Positions 8,414 through 16,965 are shown, counted from the first letter of the stretch. The stretch: DNA of 64,000 nucleotides from Mesobacillus persicus (GCF_900109925.1 NZ_FOBW01000015.1:1-64000), one strand, 5' to 3'. Numbers and translations: made by a program. The notes: generated from the sequence alone by a model not told the origin.

Positions 8414-9123
8414 TGTGCTCCCTCCTCTTGCTTTATTGCCAATTGTTTAAACCATTGCAACACAGATTGCCCCTCTTCCTCACGTAATGACTCCACGCTT
8501 TCCCTACCGATCATCGTCCCATGGTAAATGGCGATTGCTTCATCAAGTAGCGGTTCAATTTCATTAATTTCGTGGGTGGCAATGATAAGGACTTGATGTT
8601 CAAAATCAATATACTTTAACAGACTTTTTACAATCGAATCGCGTACCATTGGGTCGAGGCCTGAGAACGGTTCATCCAGCAGTATGACCTCCGCATCCCG
8701 TGCTAGCGTTGTAACCAGCTTAAGTCGACCCCGATTCCCTTTAGAGAGTGAACGTACTTTTTGTGAAGCTTCTAGCCGTAGCTCTGTTAAAAGCAGACTG
8801 GCTTTTTCCCTATTAAAATCAGCAAACTGACTAGCTACGTACTCAACGGTCTCTCCAACTGAAAATGCATCATAAAACATATCAAGCTCAGTTAAATAGG
8901 CAACCTTTTCAATCGTTTTTCTTGTGACCTGCTCTCCGTTAAGCGTGACCGTTCCTTCGTCCGGAAAAACAAGCCCAGTTATCAGCTTTAACATCGTCGA
9001 TTTCCCGCTCCCGTTTGGGCCAAGTAAACCGTAGATCTTCCCTGTTTCAAAGCTAAGATGAACATGTTTCAAAGCTTGATTTTTTCCATATTTCTTACTG
9101 ATATTGTTTAACTCAAGCACCAT
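8410..9123 (-). CDS. ABC transporter ATPase, YtrB type
   Basis: The start at 9123 (MVLELNNISKKYGKN) is preferred over an upstream frame extension because a GGAGGGG site lies just upstream and it begins one base after the GntR stop. The 237-residue product carries Walker A GPNGSGKST, LSKGNRGRLKL as the signature motif, and Walker B VILLDEPFSGLDP. It resembles the short ATPases of ytr-type operons. It probably pairs with the permease at 9497-10270, since the operon encodes two ATPases and two dissimilar permeases. Confidence 0.87.
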   Translation of the reverse strand: MVLELNNISKKYGKNQALKHVHLSFETGKIYGLLGPNGSGKSTMLKLITGLVFPDEGTVTLNGEQVTRKTIEKVAYLTELDMFYDAFSVGETVEYVASQFADFNREKASLLLTELRLEASQKVRSLSKGNRGRLKLVTTLARDAEVILLDEPFSGLDPMVRDSIVKSLLKYIDFEHQVLIIATHEINEIEPLLDEAIAIYHGTMIGRESVESLREEEGQSVLQWFKQLAIKQEEGAQ

Positions 9124-9124
9124 C

Positions 9125-9493
9125 TCATTTCCCCTCCCCAAGATAGCTTTGGAGGAGCACAACAAGTTGATCTCTCGTTACACCGATTTCCTCCATTTTT
9201 CTAATAAAATTCTCCATAATCTCTTCTTGCATGTTTCGTCCCAGCTCCTCCATTAGGGCTTTATTTTCTGAAACGAACGTTCCTTGCCCCCTTCTGCTCT
9301 CCACGATTTGCATTCGTTCAAGTTCTGTATACGTCCGCTGAATGGTGTTAGGGTTAACCCCCATCTGCACAGCCATTTCGCGCACCGATGGAAGCTTATC
9401 GCCAGGCAGCTGCTTGCCCTGAGCAATCTCGCTAATGATTTTATCGACGATTTGCATATAAATTGGTTTTGATGCCTGGAATTCCTCTCCCAT
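9125..9493 (-). CDS. GntR-family regulator, YtrA type
   Basis: A 122-residue protein with a winged helix at the N-terminus (PIYMQIVDKIISEIAQGKQLPG then LPSVREMAVQMGVNPNTIQRTYTEL) and only a short C-terminal dimer helix, which is the YtrA subgroup. YtrA proteins repress the ABC operon they belong to and are relieved by cell-wall antibiotics in Bacillus subtilis. The gene lies between the first permease and the ATPases, 3 bases from the permease stop. A matching inverted repeat is present before the operon at 10285-10316. Confidence 0.88.
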   Translation of the reverse strand: MGEEFQASKPIYMQIVDKIISEIAQGKQLPGDKLPSVREMAVQMGVNPNTIQRTYTELERMQIVESRRGQGTFVSENKALMEELGRNMQEEIMENFIRKMEEIGVTRDQLVVLLQSYLGEGK

Positions 9494-9496
9494 TGA

Positions 9497-10270
9497 CTAC
9501 ACCTCCACTTTCCGCTCAAGAAGTCTAGCTGCAGCGGTAACGAGGATCGTAAATAACAACAAATACCAAAGAAGTGGAATCACAGGAATCTGGGCTGGCT
9601 CAAGGACTGCTCGCCACTGTTGGTCTTGATAACTTAAGCTCGCATCAGACACTACATTTATTTGATATTGGAAAAGAAAATCCCTTAACGGCGTTGCAGA
9701 CAGAAGTAGACTCTCAACCATGTTATAGGCTATTACAATACCAATCACCGTTATCCAACGGACAAGCTTTGCCACATTCTTCATGGAATGGTACACCGTC
9801 CACAAAAAAGTCAGCCAAGAATTGAGGTAAAAACCGAATAGTAAAATTAGGATATTCAATAAAATGATTGCCTCTAGAAAGAGTCTCATTCCGATTTGAT
9901 CATACACTTGACGTCCAAACCAGAAAAGATTTATCGCCGTATAGATCGTTAACACCATCTGCAGAATCAATTGATAGGTGAAAATCACCGCAAACTTTGA
10001 AAAGATCAATTCAATTCCACGTCGTGGGGTGTAAAGCCATAGTTGGGTTTTCGCCTCAATATTGAGCAAACCTAGCATGAAAACTGGGGCAAAAATAAAG
10101 TGCAATAGTCCGATTAGTATAATGACAGGTAGTGTGCCCGCCGGCTGCGACCAGTACGCCGACAACGCGATTCCCCCAATTAAGGCAAGGATCACTGCCG
10201 CTCCCCACGTAAGAAACATATTGCGAGATATCCGATAGTCCTTCTTTAATAAACCGAATTTTGGATTCAT
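9497..10270 (-). CDS. ABC transporter permease, first gene of the GntR-linked operon
   Basis: The start at 10270 (MNPKFGLLKKDYRIS) is preferred because AAGGGGAT precedes it and because the upstream frame runs through the operator. The 257-residue product has about six hydrophobic helices, for example NMFLTWGAAVILALIGGIAL, PVIILIGLLHFIFAPVFMLG and the last PLLWYLLLFTILVTAAARL. It is a divergent ABC-2-like permease without a clear named family. It most likely works with the short ATPase encoded two genes later. Confidence 0.7.
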   Translation of the reverse strand: MNPKFGLLKKDYRISRNMFLTWGAAVILALIGGIALSAYWSQPAGTLPVIILIGLLHFIFAPVFMLGLLNIEAKTQLWLYTPRRGIELIFSKFAVIFTYQLILQMVLTIYTAINLFWFGRQVYDQIGMRLFLEAIILLNILILLFGFYLNSWLTFLWTVYHSMKNVAKLVRWITVIGIVIAYNMVESLLLSATPLRDFLFQYQINVVSDASLSYQDQQWRAVLEPAQIPVIPLLWYLLLFTILVTAAARLLERKVEV

Positions 10271-10284
10271 AACAATCCCCTTTA

Positions 10285-10316
10285 AGTGTATTATTGTACT
10301 AACCAAATAGTACACT
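10285..10316. promoter_or_regulatory. Inverted repeat, probable operator of the GntR/YtrA regulator
   Basis: AGTGTA at 10285 and TACACT at 10311 face each other, and nested within lie TGTACT (10295-10300) and AGTACA (10309-10314). YtrA of Bacillus subtilis binds AGTGTA/TACACT half-sites, though with shorter spacing (about 13 bases). Its place 15 bases before the operon start suits a repressor site. Confidence 0.6.
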
Positions 10317-10368
10317 AATACATTAGCATACGTCAAATTCAATTTTTTTTACCCATGCAATAAAAAAT

Positions 10369-10407
10369 AAAAGGGCTAGATTGAGAATGTCTCAATCTAG
10401 CCCTTTT
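10369..10407 (-). terminator. Terminator after the GIY-YIG gene
   Basis: A perfect 18-base stem (AAAAGGGCTAGATTGAGA and its complement) with a 3-base loop. It is downstream of the leftward GIY-YIG gene and ends in a run of T on the minus strand. Confidence 0.8.
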
Positions 10408-10489
10408 ATCGTTTATTCCAACCCAACCCTTATTTGGCTAAGATGATTCAAGCTTACAGTTAAGACTACTTGATCTATCGGGTCTAATT

Positions 10490-10864
10490 TTATCTAAAGA
10501 AAACTTTATCGATATTATACTTCGACTTAAGTTTATTGATGATATAGGTTTCATAAATTTCTCTATCCGTCGGATCTTCCACTACACAGATTTCAATTTT
10601 ATGTACTTCATCTCTGTGGTTTTTAATTGGTGAAACTGTGTCCTCAAAGTGCTTTTTAACTCTCTGGCGTAGTTTACGCGCTTTCCCAACAAAGAGTAGT
10701 TCATCATTGATATTGTAAAATAAGAAAATGCCACCTTTATCCCGTGGAATTTGATGGAAATCAATAAAGCCATAAATGGACTTTATTTCTGGTTCATCCG
10801 CCTTACGATGCTGTTGTCGCTCCGTAATGGTAATATCCGGATTTGGAATTTCAATTTTAATCAC
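10490..10864 (-). CDS. GIY-YIG domain protein
   Basis: A 124-residue protein whose second half is a single GIY-YIG fold like the N-terminus of UvrC: GGIFLFYNINDELLFVGKA, KLRQRVKKHF, and a final ETYIINKLKSKYN. The two signature triplets read GIF and FVG rather than GIY and YIG, while the Arg after the second strand and the Glu before the last helix are kept, so activity is possible but not certain. The first 35 residues are polar and unassigned. Monocistronic, with a terminator downstream. Confidence 0.78.
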   Translation of the reverse strand: MIKIEIPNPDITITERQQHRKADEPEIKSIYGFIDFHQIPRDKGGIFLFYNINDELLFVGKARKLRQRVKKHFEDTVSPIKNHRDEVHKIEICVVEDPTDREIYETYIINKLKSKYNIDKVFFR

Positions 10865-10946
10865 GTTTAATCACGTCCTCTTCTTTATAGACTAATATCG
10901 TAACACAATAATGATAGGAAAAATATTATTTTATTTATTCCCACAT

Positions 10947-10967
10947 AGGGACGGTTCTTATGCTTCC
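10947..10967. repeat. REP-like arm (GGGGACGGTTCT family), single copy
   Basis: GGGACGGTTCTTATGCTTCC is one arm of the palindromes found at 11808 and 14227. No opposite arm is present nearby. Confidence 0.6.
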
Positions 10968-10999
10968 ATCAACAAAGCTAACAGAAGCGTTTCCTGCCT

Positions 11000-11401
11000 C
11001 TAAGGTCTGTATCCGTAACCAAAAGAAAACAAGAAACTAAAAAAGACAAGGAGAATTGTAGCTGGTATTATACTAACTAAAATGAGGATCCTTGCGACTT
11101 TGGTTTGAGCCTTAGTAAACCATTTAAAGTAAATGAAAATTACAATAGCAATTAAAGGTAGGAATAAATAATTTGTTATCGTGTCAACCCATCCAGTATT
11201 TTTGTCCCAATAGGCATCTGGAACAGGAAGAATGTCTTCATATTCCTTATCTATTCTGTTCTTAACTGTGATGAAATAGTAGGAAACGACCAAATAATAA
11301 GCAACAATTATACCCTTGACCCACCAAAATAAGTATTTGTTGAATAAAACAATGATAAGAATTATTGCTAATGTTATAAAAAAACCTGTGTATTGTTGCA
11401 T
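11000..11401 (-). CDS. Hypothetical four-helix membrane protein
   Basis: About 133 residues from the ATG at 11401, which has GGGAGGGG upstream. Helices: GFFITLAIILIIVLF, WWVKGIIVAYYLVVSYYF, YLFLPLIAIVIFIYF and ILILVSIIPATILLVFF. The loop between helices 2 and 3 (NRIDKEYEDILPVPDAYWDKN) is probably outside. I do not recognise a family. The next gene upstream, 94 bases away, is another small membrane protein on the same strand. Confidence 0.65.
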   Translation of the reverse strand: MQQYTGFFITLAIILIIVLFNKYLFWWVKGIIVAYYLVVSYYFITVKNRIDKEYEDILPVPDAYWDKNTGWVDTITNYLFLPLIAIVIFIYFKWFTKAQTKVARILILVSIIPATILLVFFSFLFSFGYGYRP

Positions 11402-11494
11402 CAAGATCCCCCTCCCAACCGAAACCAACAATGTTACACTGTTTAATGGCGATAATTAAAGAGTTAGTTTGCTTCCCTTCTTATAAAGCGATAA

Positions 11495-11785
11495 TTACTT
11501 TTCTATCATTCCTTTGTCCTTTGCGAAGATTCCAATTAATAAAGTTATAAGTCCTCCCAAGAATATAACCGGGAACAGGATCACCATTAGTCCACCCGCT
11601 GCAAACCCACTACCCACACTTACTCCATAAGCAACCCCAACCAACCAAGAGAAAAAGGGAGCAACTGCAACCATGAAAGTTATCCCCCACACGACCTTTT
11701 TCCTCTTATTCGACTTCCCTACGCTTAATTGGTAGGCAACCGTAACACCTAAAAGCAAAACCAAAATCGCCACACCTATTGCCAT
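11495..11785 (-). CDS. Hypothetical small membrane protein
   Basis: A 96-residue protein with three hydrophobic stretches: AIGVAILVLLLGVTVAYQL, VVWGITFMVAVAPFFSWLVGVAYG and GLMVILFPVIFLGGLITLLIGIF, and a basic NKRKK after the first, which places that end in the cytoplasm. AAAGGAG precedes the ATG. No family recognised. It may be co-transcribed with the membrane gene downstream. Confidence 0.62.
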   Translation of the reverse strand: MAIGVAILVLLLGVTVAYQLSVGKSNKRKKVVWGITFMVAVAPFFSWLVGVAYGVSVGSGFAAGGLMVILFPVIFLGGLITLLIGIFAKDKGMIEK

Positions 11786-11807
11786 AGCTCAACATCTCCT
11801 TTTGGTT

Positions 11808-11860
11808 GCATGGGGACGGTTCTAGTGCTTCCTTTGGAAGCGCTAGAACCGTCCCCATGC
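11808..11860. repeat. REP-like palindrome (GGGGACGGTTCT family)
   Basis: Two 25-base arms, 24 of 25 complementary, around a 3-base centre; each arm carries GGGGACGGTTCTAG then GCTTCC. It follows directly behind the TolB-like gene, so it may also act as that gene's transcript end although no T-run follows. Single arms or full copies recur at 467, 10947 and 14227. Confidence 0.8.
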
Positions 11861-11863
11861 ATC

Positions 11864-12898
11864 TTATTTGTTCGGCAATTGAATTTCCTTTACATCTGTT
11901 CCGTCCAAGTTCATCTGGTATAGATGATAGTCCGAATTTCTTTTTGCGAACCGCTTGTCGACCATGAAGTAGATCTTGTTCTGATTTGCACTAATCACGG
12001 GGTTTGTCGTATATTCCCGCAAGTTTGTCAGCTGTTTTTCTTCTTTCGTCTCTATATTGTATTTATATAGTTCATATTCAAAGGTATCTCCAGAATCGAT
12101 ATTCCCAATTGATTGAAAAATGATGTCTTTGCTATTCGGAACGAACGCAAAATCAAAAATATCCACCTCACGATTTGGGTCACTAACAACTGTCCGCTCC
12201 GTAGGATTACTTAGTGAGATTTCGAAAATACGTTGGTGGACATTGAAGCTCTCTTCAGGGGTTGGTTCAGCCTCCTCATCCATGCGGACGAATACAGATT
12301 CACCATCTTGAGCAATATGAAGAGAATGCATGGAGTACTCTTTTAATTCTGTATGTTGTATATGTTGGTCCTCCGCAAAGCGGTACTCGTGAACGTCAAA
12401 ATCATGTGGCCGCTTACTCGCAATCGGCGAATAATTCTCAAATACGCCTGCCATTAAATAGAACAAGGATTCCTCATCTGGTGAAAATTCGATTTCCGTA
12501 ATTGCAGATGCAACGGAGAATATTTCTTGATTTTCCTTGGTTTCAAGATTGAACTGGAGGATTGTACTTTCTAATGACTCCTCTAGGTCTTTATTGGTTG
12601 AGATATAAATAATCGTGGACCCATCAGCCGAAAAAGTCGGATTTAAAATATATTGGTCATTTTCCAATTCTATAGCTTTCGTCTCAACAGATTGTTCAGG
12701 GTGAAATAAGCGAATCTCTGGTTTGCCCTCCGAATAAGTTACGTAAGCAATCGTTCCTTGTGCCGAAACATCATAAAAACCTGATAAACCATTAAGCTTT
12801 TCATCTTCATTTTTACCAAAAAACATACCCAACACAGATAAACTGAGTGTCACGATAGCGAGAATCGACATAATCCAAATAATCATCTTTTTTCTCAT
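11864..12898 (-). CDS. Membrane-anchored TolB-like beta-propeller protein
   Basis: A 344-residue protein. One N-terminal membrane anchor (MIIWIMSILAIVTLSLSVLGMFFG) is followed by an extracytoplasmic part with repeated PD40/TolB-like blades: NPTFSADGSTIIYIST, IEFSPDEESLFYLM, FAFVPNSKDIIFQS and NPVISANQNKIYFMV. Such propellers bind proteins or ligands; there is no catalytic motif. It overlaps the permease-prefix gene by 4 bases and is the third gene of a PadR-headed operon, so it probably belongs to a PadR-controlled envelope response. Confidence 0.72.
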   Translation of the reverse strand: MRKKMIIWIMSILAIVTLSLSVLGMFFGKNEDEKLNGLSGFYDVSAQGTIAYVTYSEGKPEIRLFHPEQSVETKAIELENDQYILNPTFSADGSTIIYISTNKDLEESLESTILQFNLETKENQEIFSVASAITEIEFSPDEESLFYLMAGVFENYSPIASKRPHDFDVHEYRFAEDQHIQHTELKEYSMHSLHIAQDGESVFVRMDEEAEPTPEESFNVHQRIFEISLSNPTERTVVSDPNREVDIFDFAFVPNSKDIIFQSIGNIDSGDTFEYELYKYNIETKEEKQLTNLREYTTNPVISANQNKIYFMVDKRFAKRNSDYHLYQMNLDGTDVKEIQLPNK

Positions 12899-13767
12899 CT
12901 AAAAACCCCTAACGGCAAAAAAGCTTTCAATAAAATAAATACGCTTATTAAAATAGAAAAAATGGCTAATAGATAAGCCGCCCGTTTGTGCTTTTCTACC
13001 ATTTTCATCTGTCCATAATAAGATAGGCTCCACAAACAAAAAGGGATGATCATCGGAATCATGTAGAGGTGAAATCCACCAAACAACATCAAACCAACCG
13101 ATATAAAAAATACTGAAAAGCCAATGATAGCTATACCCGAAATAAAATTTAATTGGTGAAGTCGTTTAAGCTCTTCCACTGTCTTCCCTTGCGATTTTAT
13201 TCCATAAGTCGTTGTTTGATAAATCAACACCAGTGTTAACAGAATCAAAATCCAGTTTGATATTACCAAAGGTAGATGTGCTGGGTGTTCAAGCACAGAT
13301 AAAATGGCGTACCCATACAAGAAGGCGAGAATGTTTATTATAAATAAGCTATTTAACCAACTTCTTCGATTTAATGGTGCAATTTGATTTAAACCAACCA
13401 ATAAAAGAAGCGAATTCACAGACATAGAAGTTACTAACCATCCAATATGTGCATTGCCCTCAGCAAACAATGCCAATAGGTATAAACCAATAGAGTAAAT
13501 AAATGAAGCAAGCGAAAGGGTTAGAATCAACTCCTTACGATAAGGAAAAAACGATTGCTGTAACTCACTTCCGATTTCCTCTTCGATTCCAAATAGCTGC
13601 ATTGCTTTTATTTCAGCATCCCTTTCACTTAATCCCTGGCTCATAAGTTCATCTCTCGACAATTCGAGATGGATGATTAGTTCCTCATACATATCTTTTT
13701 TTTCTTCTCTATTACAATCCGTTTGACAGATGATCTTCTCTACATACTGTTCAAAATTAGATTTCAC
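12895..13767 (-). CDS. Permease-prefix-domain membrane protein
   Basis: A 290-residue protein. Residues 1-70 form the soluble helical domain seen in PadR-linked membrane proteins (YVEKIICQTDCNREEKKDMYEEL, LSERDAEIKAMQLFGI), the so-called permease prefix domain. About six helices follow (LILTLSLASFIYSIGLYLLALF, SLFIINILAFLYGYAI and so on). It starts 11 bases inside the end of the PadR gene and overlaps the next gene by 4 bases. The role is unknown; it lacks the FtsX-type permease domain of longer relatives. Confidence 0.72.
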   Translation of the reverse strand: MKSNFEQYVEKIICQTDCNREEKKDMYEELIIHLELSRDELMSQGLSERDAEIKAMQLFGIEEEIGSELQQSFFPYRKELILTLSLASFIYSIGLYLLALFAEGNAHIGWLVTSMSVNSLLLLVGLNQIAPLNRRSWLNSLFIINILAFLYGYAILSVLEHPAHLPLVISNWILILLTLVLIYQTTTYGIKSQGKTVEELKRLHQLNFISGIAIIGFSVFFISVGLMLFGGFHLYMIPMIIPFCLWSLSYYGQMKMVEKHKRAAYLLAIFSILISVFILLKAFLPLGVFR

Positions 13768-14086
13768 CCAATCCCTCCGAACTCCTTTTAACCAAGTTCT
13801 GAATTAAATCGAAATTCTTTTGCTTTTGCTCTAACTCCTCTTTCCCCAAATCCGTAATTTGATAATATTTTCGCCTACCATTACTTGTTTCACTCCAATA
13901 AGAACTCACCCACAATTTCTTTTCAATCCGTTTCAATGCAGGATAAAGCGTTCCTTCACTCATTTCATATGTACCATCACTTAGCTGCTTTAAAATTTTC
14001 GTTATTTCATATCCATATAAATCCCGTTTGGCTAACAACGATAACAGCAGTAAATCGATACTCCCTTTCAACATTTCCTTATCCAA
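13757..14086 (-). CDS. PadR-family transcriptional regulator
   Basis: A 109-residue winged-helix protein: DLLLLSLLAKRDLYGYEITKIL, then GTLYPALKRIEKKLWV and GRRKYYQITDLGKEEL, the classic PadR pattern, with a short C-terminal dimer helix. It heads the leftward operon with the permease-prefix and TolB-like proteins. PadR proteins of this length typically repress the operon they are in and respond to envelope-active compounds or phenolics; the inducer is not evident here. Confidence 0.9.
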   Translation of the reverse strand: MDKEMLKGSIDLLLLSLLAKRDLYGYEITKILKQLSDGTYEMSEGTLYPALKRIEKKLWVSSYWSETSNGRRKYYQITDLGKEELEQKQKNFDLIQNLVKRSSEGLGEI

Positions 14087-14226
14087 TCTTCAAGCACCTC
14101 ATTCTATTTTGATATTCGATCTCTCACCGATTCAAAGACCCGTCCATCCATTGTAAGGAATCTTTGCCAGAGGTTCCTCACCTAAATTGTAATACGATGT
14201 ACCACGCATTGCAAGGGTGAAACGAA

Positions 14227-14283
14227 GCAAGGGGACGGTTCTTCTGCTTCCTCGATTTGGAAGCAGAAGAACCGTCCCCTTGC
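14227..14283. repeat. REP-like palindrome (GGGGACGGTTCT family), perfect copy
   Basis: Two perfectly complementary 25-base arms (14227-14251 and 14259-14283) around a TCGATTT loop. The arm contains GGGGACGGTTCT and GCTTCC as at 11808. It lies just after the stop of the 221-residue membrane protein gene. Confidence 0.85.
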
Positions 14284-14288
14284 ATTCA

Positions 14289-14954
14289 TCAAAGTTTTCT
14301 CTCTTCATTCTCTGCATGAATCTTTATATTAACCTGATATGAACTTGCTTGATCGAACTGATTTTCTACTTCTGACACATCTATGTTTGTCTCAACCGTC
14401 ACTCTTTTCTTTTCCTTCCCTGCTAATTCCACCTTATATGGCGCACCGGTATTCATCAGTGAAACCGTCTGGACAGACTCTTCATACCAATAATCATCAT
14501 AAAATTCCACACCAAATTCAACAGCATTTCGACTATTGTTTGTAAACGAAAATTCACATACTCCATTTACAGTATTCGCATCAACCCTAGTAAACTCACA
14601 TTGACTAGAATCAAGTTCATAGTTAACAGCGTAAATACCTGTCGCAATTGTTTGCTGGTAAATAGATATAAGGAGGTAGGGCATAAGCATAAATAGAATC
14701 ATAGCAACAAATACTGAACGAACACGATACTTATCTAGTGATTTCGCAAGCAATAATAAACTCGCCACTAGCAAAAGTAACCCAAACACCCCGATTGTAT
14801 TGACCCCATCCATAGTAGTAATAGGAATATTAAAAATGGATGTAAGCGTCCTAGAGCTTAAATAGGTATCCGGAAAAGGAAAGGTTAATGCCGTAGAGGT
14901 AATAAAAAGAATACCAGCAAATACTAGAAGTTTTTTATTTATAATGATGTCCAA
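14289..14954 (-). CDS. Hypothetical membrane protein with extracytoplasmic beta domain
   Basis: A 221-residue protein. Three helices (KLLVFAGILFITSTALTF, GLLLLVASLLLLAKSL, VFVAMILFMLMPYLLISIY) precede a domain of about 110 residues that looks like an immunoglobulin-type sandwich: CEFSFTNNSRNAVEFGVEF, VQTVSLMNTGAPYKVEL, RVTVETNIDV. The two Cys at CEFTRV and CEFSFT may pair outside the cell. No family recognised. Monocistronic, with a REP-like palindrome downstream. Confidence 0.6.
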   Translation of the reverse strand: MDIIINKKLLVFAGILFITSTALTFPFPDTYLSSRTLTSIFNIPITTMDGVNTIGVFGLLLLVASLLLLAKSLDKYRVRSVFVAMILFMLMPYLLISIYQQTIATGIYAVNYELDSSQCEFTRVDANTVNGVCEFSFTNNSRNAVEFGVEFYDDYWYEESVQTVSLMNTGAPYKVELAGKEKKRVTVETNIDVSEVENQFDQASSYQVNIKIHAENEERKL

Positions 14955-15070
14955 CGCATCCTTTCATCAAGGGAGTACCTTCAAGGTTTTGTTTTTTTAG
15001 TTGCCTATGATACATACAATAATGTCTTATTAGTCCTCCCCGAATACCTGGCTCATGTTAGAAAGCTAGC

Positions 15071-15265
15071 TTAAGATCTTTTCATATTTTTCAGTTCAAG
15101 AATCCCACCGAATAGTCCAATAAAACCACCAATTCCAAGAATAATAGGGCCGAATGATAGATTTTCATTTATAACATTATACAATCCAAACATGCATAAA
15201 CCGAGGCTACCTATAATCCCGATCAACACTCTTACTTTTCTATTCATCCGTTTTACTAGTTTCAT
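15071..15265 (-). CDS. Hypothetical small membrane protein
   Basis: A 64-residue protein with a basic start (MKLVKRMNRKVR), two helices (VLIGIIGSLGLCMFGLYNVI, FGPIILGIGGFIGLFGGIL) and a basic tail. Its ATG overlaps the stop of the preceding lipoprotein gene by 4 bases, which supports real translation. No family recognised. Confidence 0.6.
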   Translation of the reverse strand: MKLVKRMNRKVRVLIGIIGSLGLCMFGLYNVINENLSFGPIILGIGGFIGLFGGILELKNMKRS

Positions 15266-15852
15266 TGCTGTATAACATCCATTAAGCTGTTTGCTCGGAT
15301 GAGGATAACAGCTATTTTCCCATCCTCATTAATATTCGCTTGGCCTGTTATCGTTGAAACTTCTGCTGCACTTCCTTTTGGCTGATACTGTACATCTGCA
15401 GTGAAATCATAGATATGATTCTTTGTTTCAGAAGTCTGAACATCGATGTTGTTCACCTTTAACTGAGCATCATTCCAGTAAGCATTCGTTACAAAAGTTA
15501 ACGCATAAGAGGAAATATAGGAATGATACATCTCTTCGGTAAAATACGGCTTCAACCGTTCTGCTAAATACTGATTTAGGTGATTTGGCGTAATCGTTCC
15601 TACAGATGAATCTTTAACCTCTTCAGCTTCAATTACTGCATTTTCTATCGATTTCCAAATCTCCTTCAGTTCCTGATCCGGCCCAGTGAAGGTGTATTTC
15701 AATACCTTTTCAATTTTGATGATGTTTTCATCTTTAGGCTCAGGTACGGCCACTTCGTCCGATGAACACCCTGCCACAAATAAAAAAATCCCTATAATAA
15801 AGAGAGCTTTTACTAGTTTAGAATTTTCATAAAAAATATAGTTGAAAAGCAT
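15262..15852 (-). CDS. Putative lipoprotein
   Basis: A 196-residue protein with a signal KLVKALFIIGIFLFVAGC, the Cys being the probable lipidation site at about residue 29. The mature part is mixed alpha/beta (YTFTGPDQELKEIWKSIENAV, YDFTADVQYQPKGSAAEVST), like small NTF2-type secreted domains, but the family is not certain. AAAGGGGGG lies before the ATG. It overlaps the small membrane gene downstream by 4 bases. Confidence 0.65.
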   Translation of the reverse strand: MLFNYIFYENSKLVKALFIIGIFLFVAGCSSDEVAVPEPKDENIIKIEKVLKYTFTGPDQELKEIWKSIENAVIEAEEVKDSSVGTITPNHLNQYLAERLKPYFTEEMYHSYISSYALTFVTNAYWNDAQLKVNNIDVQTSETKNHIYDFTADVQYQPKGSAAEVSTITGQANINEDGKIAVILIRANSLMDVIQQ

Positions 15853-16083
15853 TTTATTCCCCCCTTTAAAAACAAGTACGAATTAAAAGGTATTCCGGTT
15901 CCAATATTTGGAGAAGTTCAACACTAAAATAGTAAAACTAACAACCCAAACATTAGACAATTAATCGATTTTCTTACATTATAACCCCCAGTATTAAACT
16001 TCTATTCCCAATAAACCTTCGATATTATTACCTTACACGAAGAGTCCACTAATTTCCAATTTTCACCTTTCTAAATGTTCCCC

Positions 16084-16965
16084 TTAGCCTTCTTCTCCTA
16101 CCTTCAGTTGAATTCGGAACTTTTGTTCTAAATCATCCTGTAACTTTTGATAATAATCCTTACTAACCAAGCCTTTAGCACCGCGAAGAATCTCCGTGTA
16201 GTAATGTTCTGGTGGGGCCACCTCTTCCTCTTTATCGATTACTAAAAATGTTAACACGTTTTTGTATGATATCCCGTCAATCATCACATCAATAAAAGCA
16301 GGTCGATAAATCTGAGAGTGAACCCCCTCTCTTTTAAACAAGTAGTCTAAAGTTTTCCGCTCAATTTGATACACTTTCCCCTCAACCATTTCAGTAGATT
16401 CTTCGACCATGTCGGCTCTGCCTCCATCATGGAATTTCCTCGAATAGGCCAGCGAGAAGTTGCTCGCAACCCCGCACCCTTTTACTCTAGCAAACTGCTC
16501 ATGAACTCCAGCTAGCTTAAAGCGCTCATCGTCCATGCAAGACCCATAGGCAAAGTACAGGAATTCCTGCCGGTTCAAATAGCGGCGACACTTCCAATCT
16601 CCAAAAACTATTTCTTCCAACTCTGTGACGTGAGCTGGCAGATAAAGATAGACAAACGCTTCGACCGGTCCTGAATCAGTGTGAATCGTTTGGATAATTC
16701 TTTCATATAGATTGTTCTTCCCATCCTCTTCGTATCCTTCTAAAAGATCCAGTTGCTTGAGTTGCTCTCCGTTCACTTCATACACTTCTCCATATACTCT
16801 GTTCGTGGTACTTGCTAGCAAGCCTGGATACCCATATCCAGTGTCATAAAGGATTCCATTCGTCCAAGCCTGACGCCAAAGGCAGCTCGCATTCTTTAAT
16901 AAATGGTGATTGCTCTCATGCTGTCGCAACGTACCGTAAACAAATACGTAGTATGTATCATTCAT
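16084..16965 (-). CDS. Tandem gamma-glutamylcyclotransferase-like protein
   Basis: Two GGCT/AIG2-like domains in one chain of about 293 residues. The first begins YYVFVYGTLRQHESNHHLL and contains YGEVYEVNGEQLKQLDLLEGYEED, whose Glu is the expected acid/base. The second begins FLYFAYGSCMDDERFKLAG and contains GKVYQIERKTLDYLFKREG. Both keep the YGT/YGS loop, so both may be active on gamma-glutamyl amines or peptides. ATGs at 16977 and 16974 abut the AGGAG, so the ATG at 16965 is preferred. Single gene. Confidence 0.8.
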   Translation of the reverse strand: MNDTYYVFVYGTLRQHESNHHLLKNASCLWRQAWTNGILYDTGYGYPGLLASTTNRVYGEVYEVNGEQLKQLDLLEGYEEDGKNNLYERIIQTIHTDSGPVEAFVYLYLPAHVTELEEIVFGDWKCRRYLNRQEFLYFAYGSCMDDERFKLAGVHEQFARVKGCGVASNFSLAYSRKFHDGGRADMVEESTEMVEGKVYQIERKTLDYLFKREGVHSQIYRPAFIDVMIDGISYKNVLTFLVIDKEEEVAPPEHYYTEILRGAKGLVSKDYYQKLQDDLEQKFRIQLKVGEEG

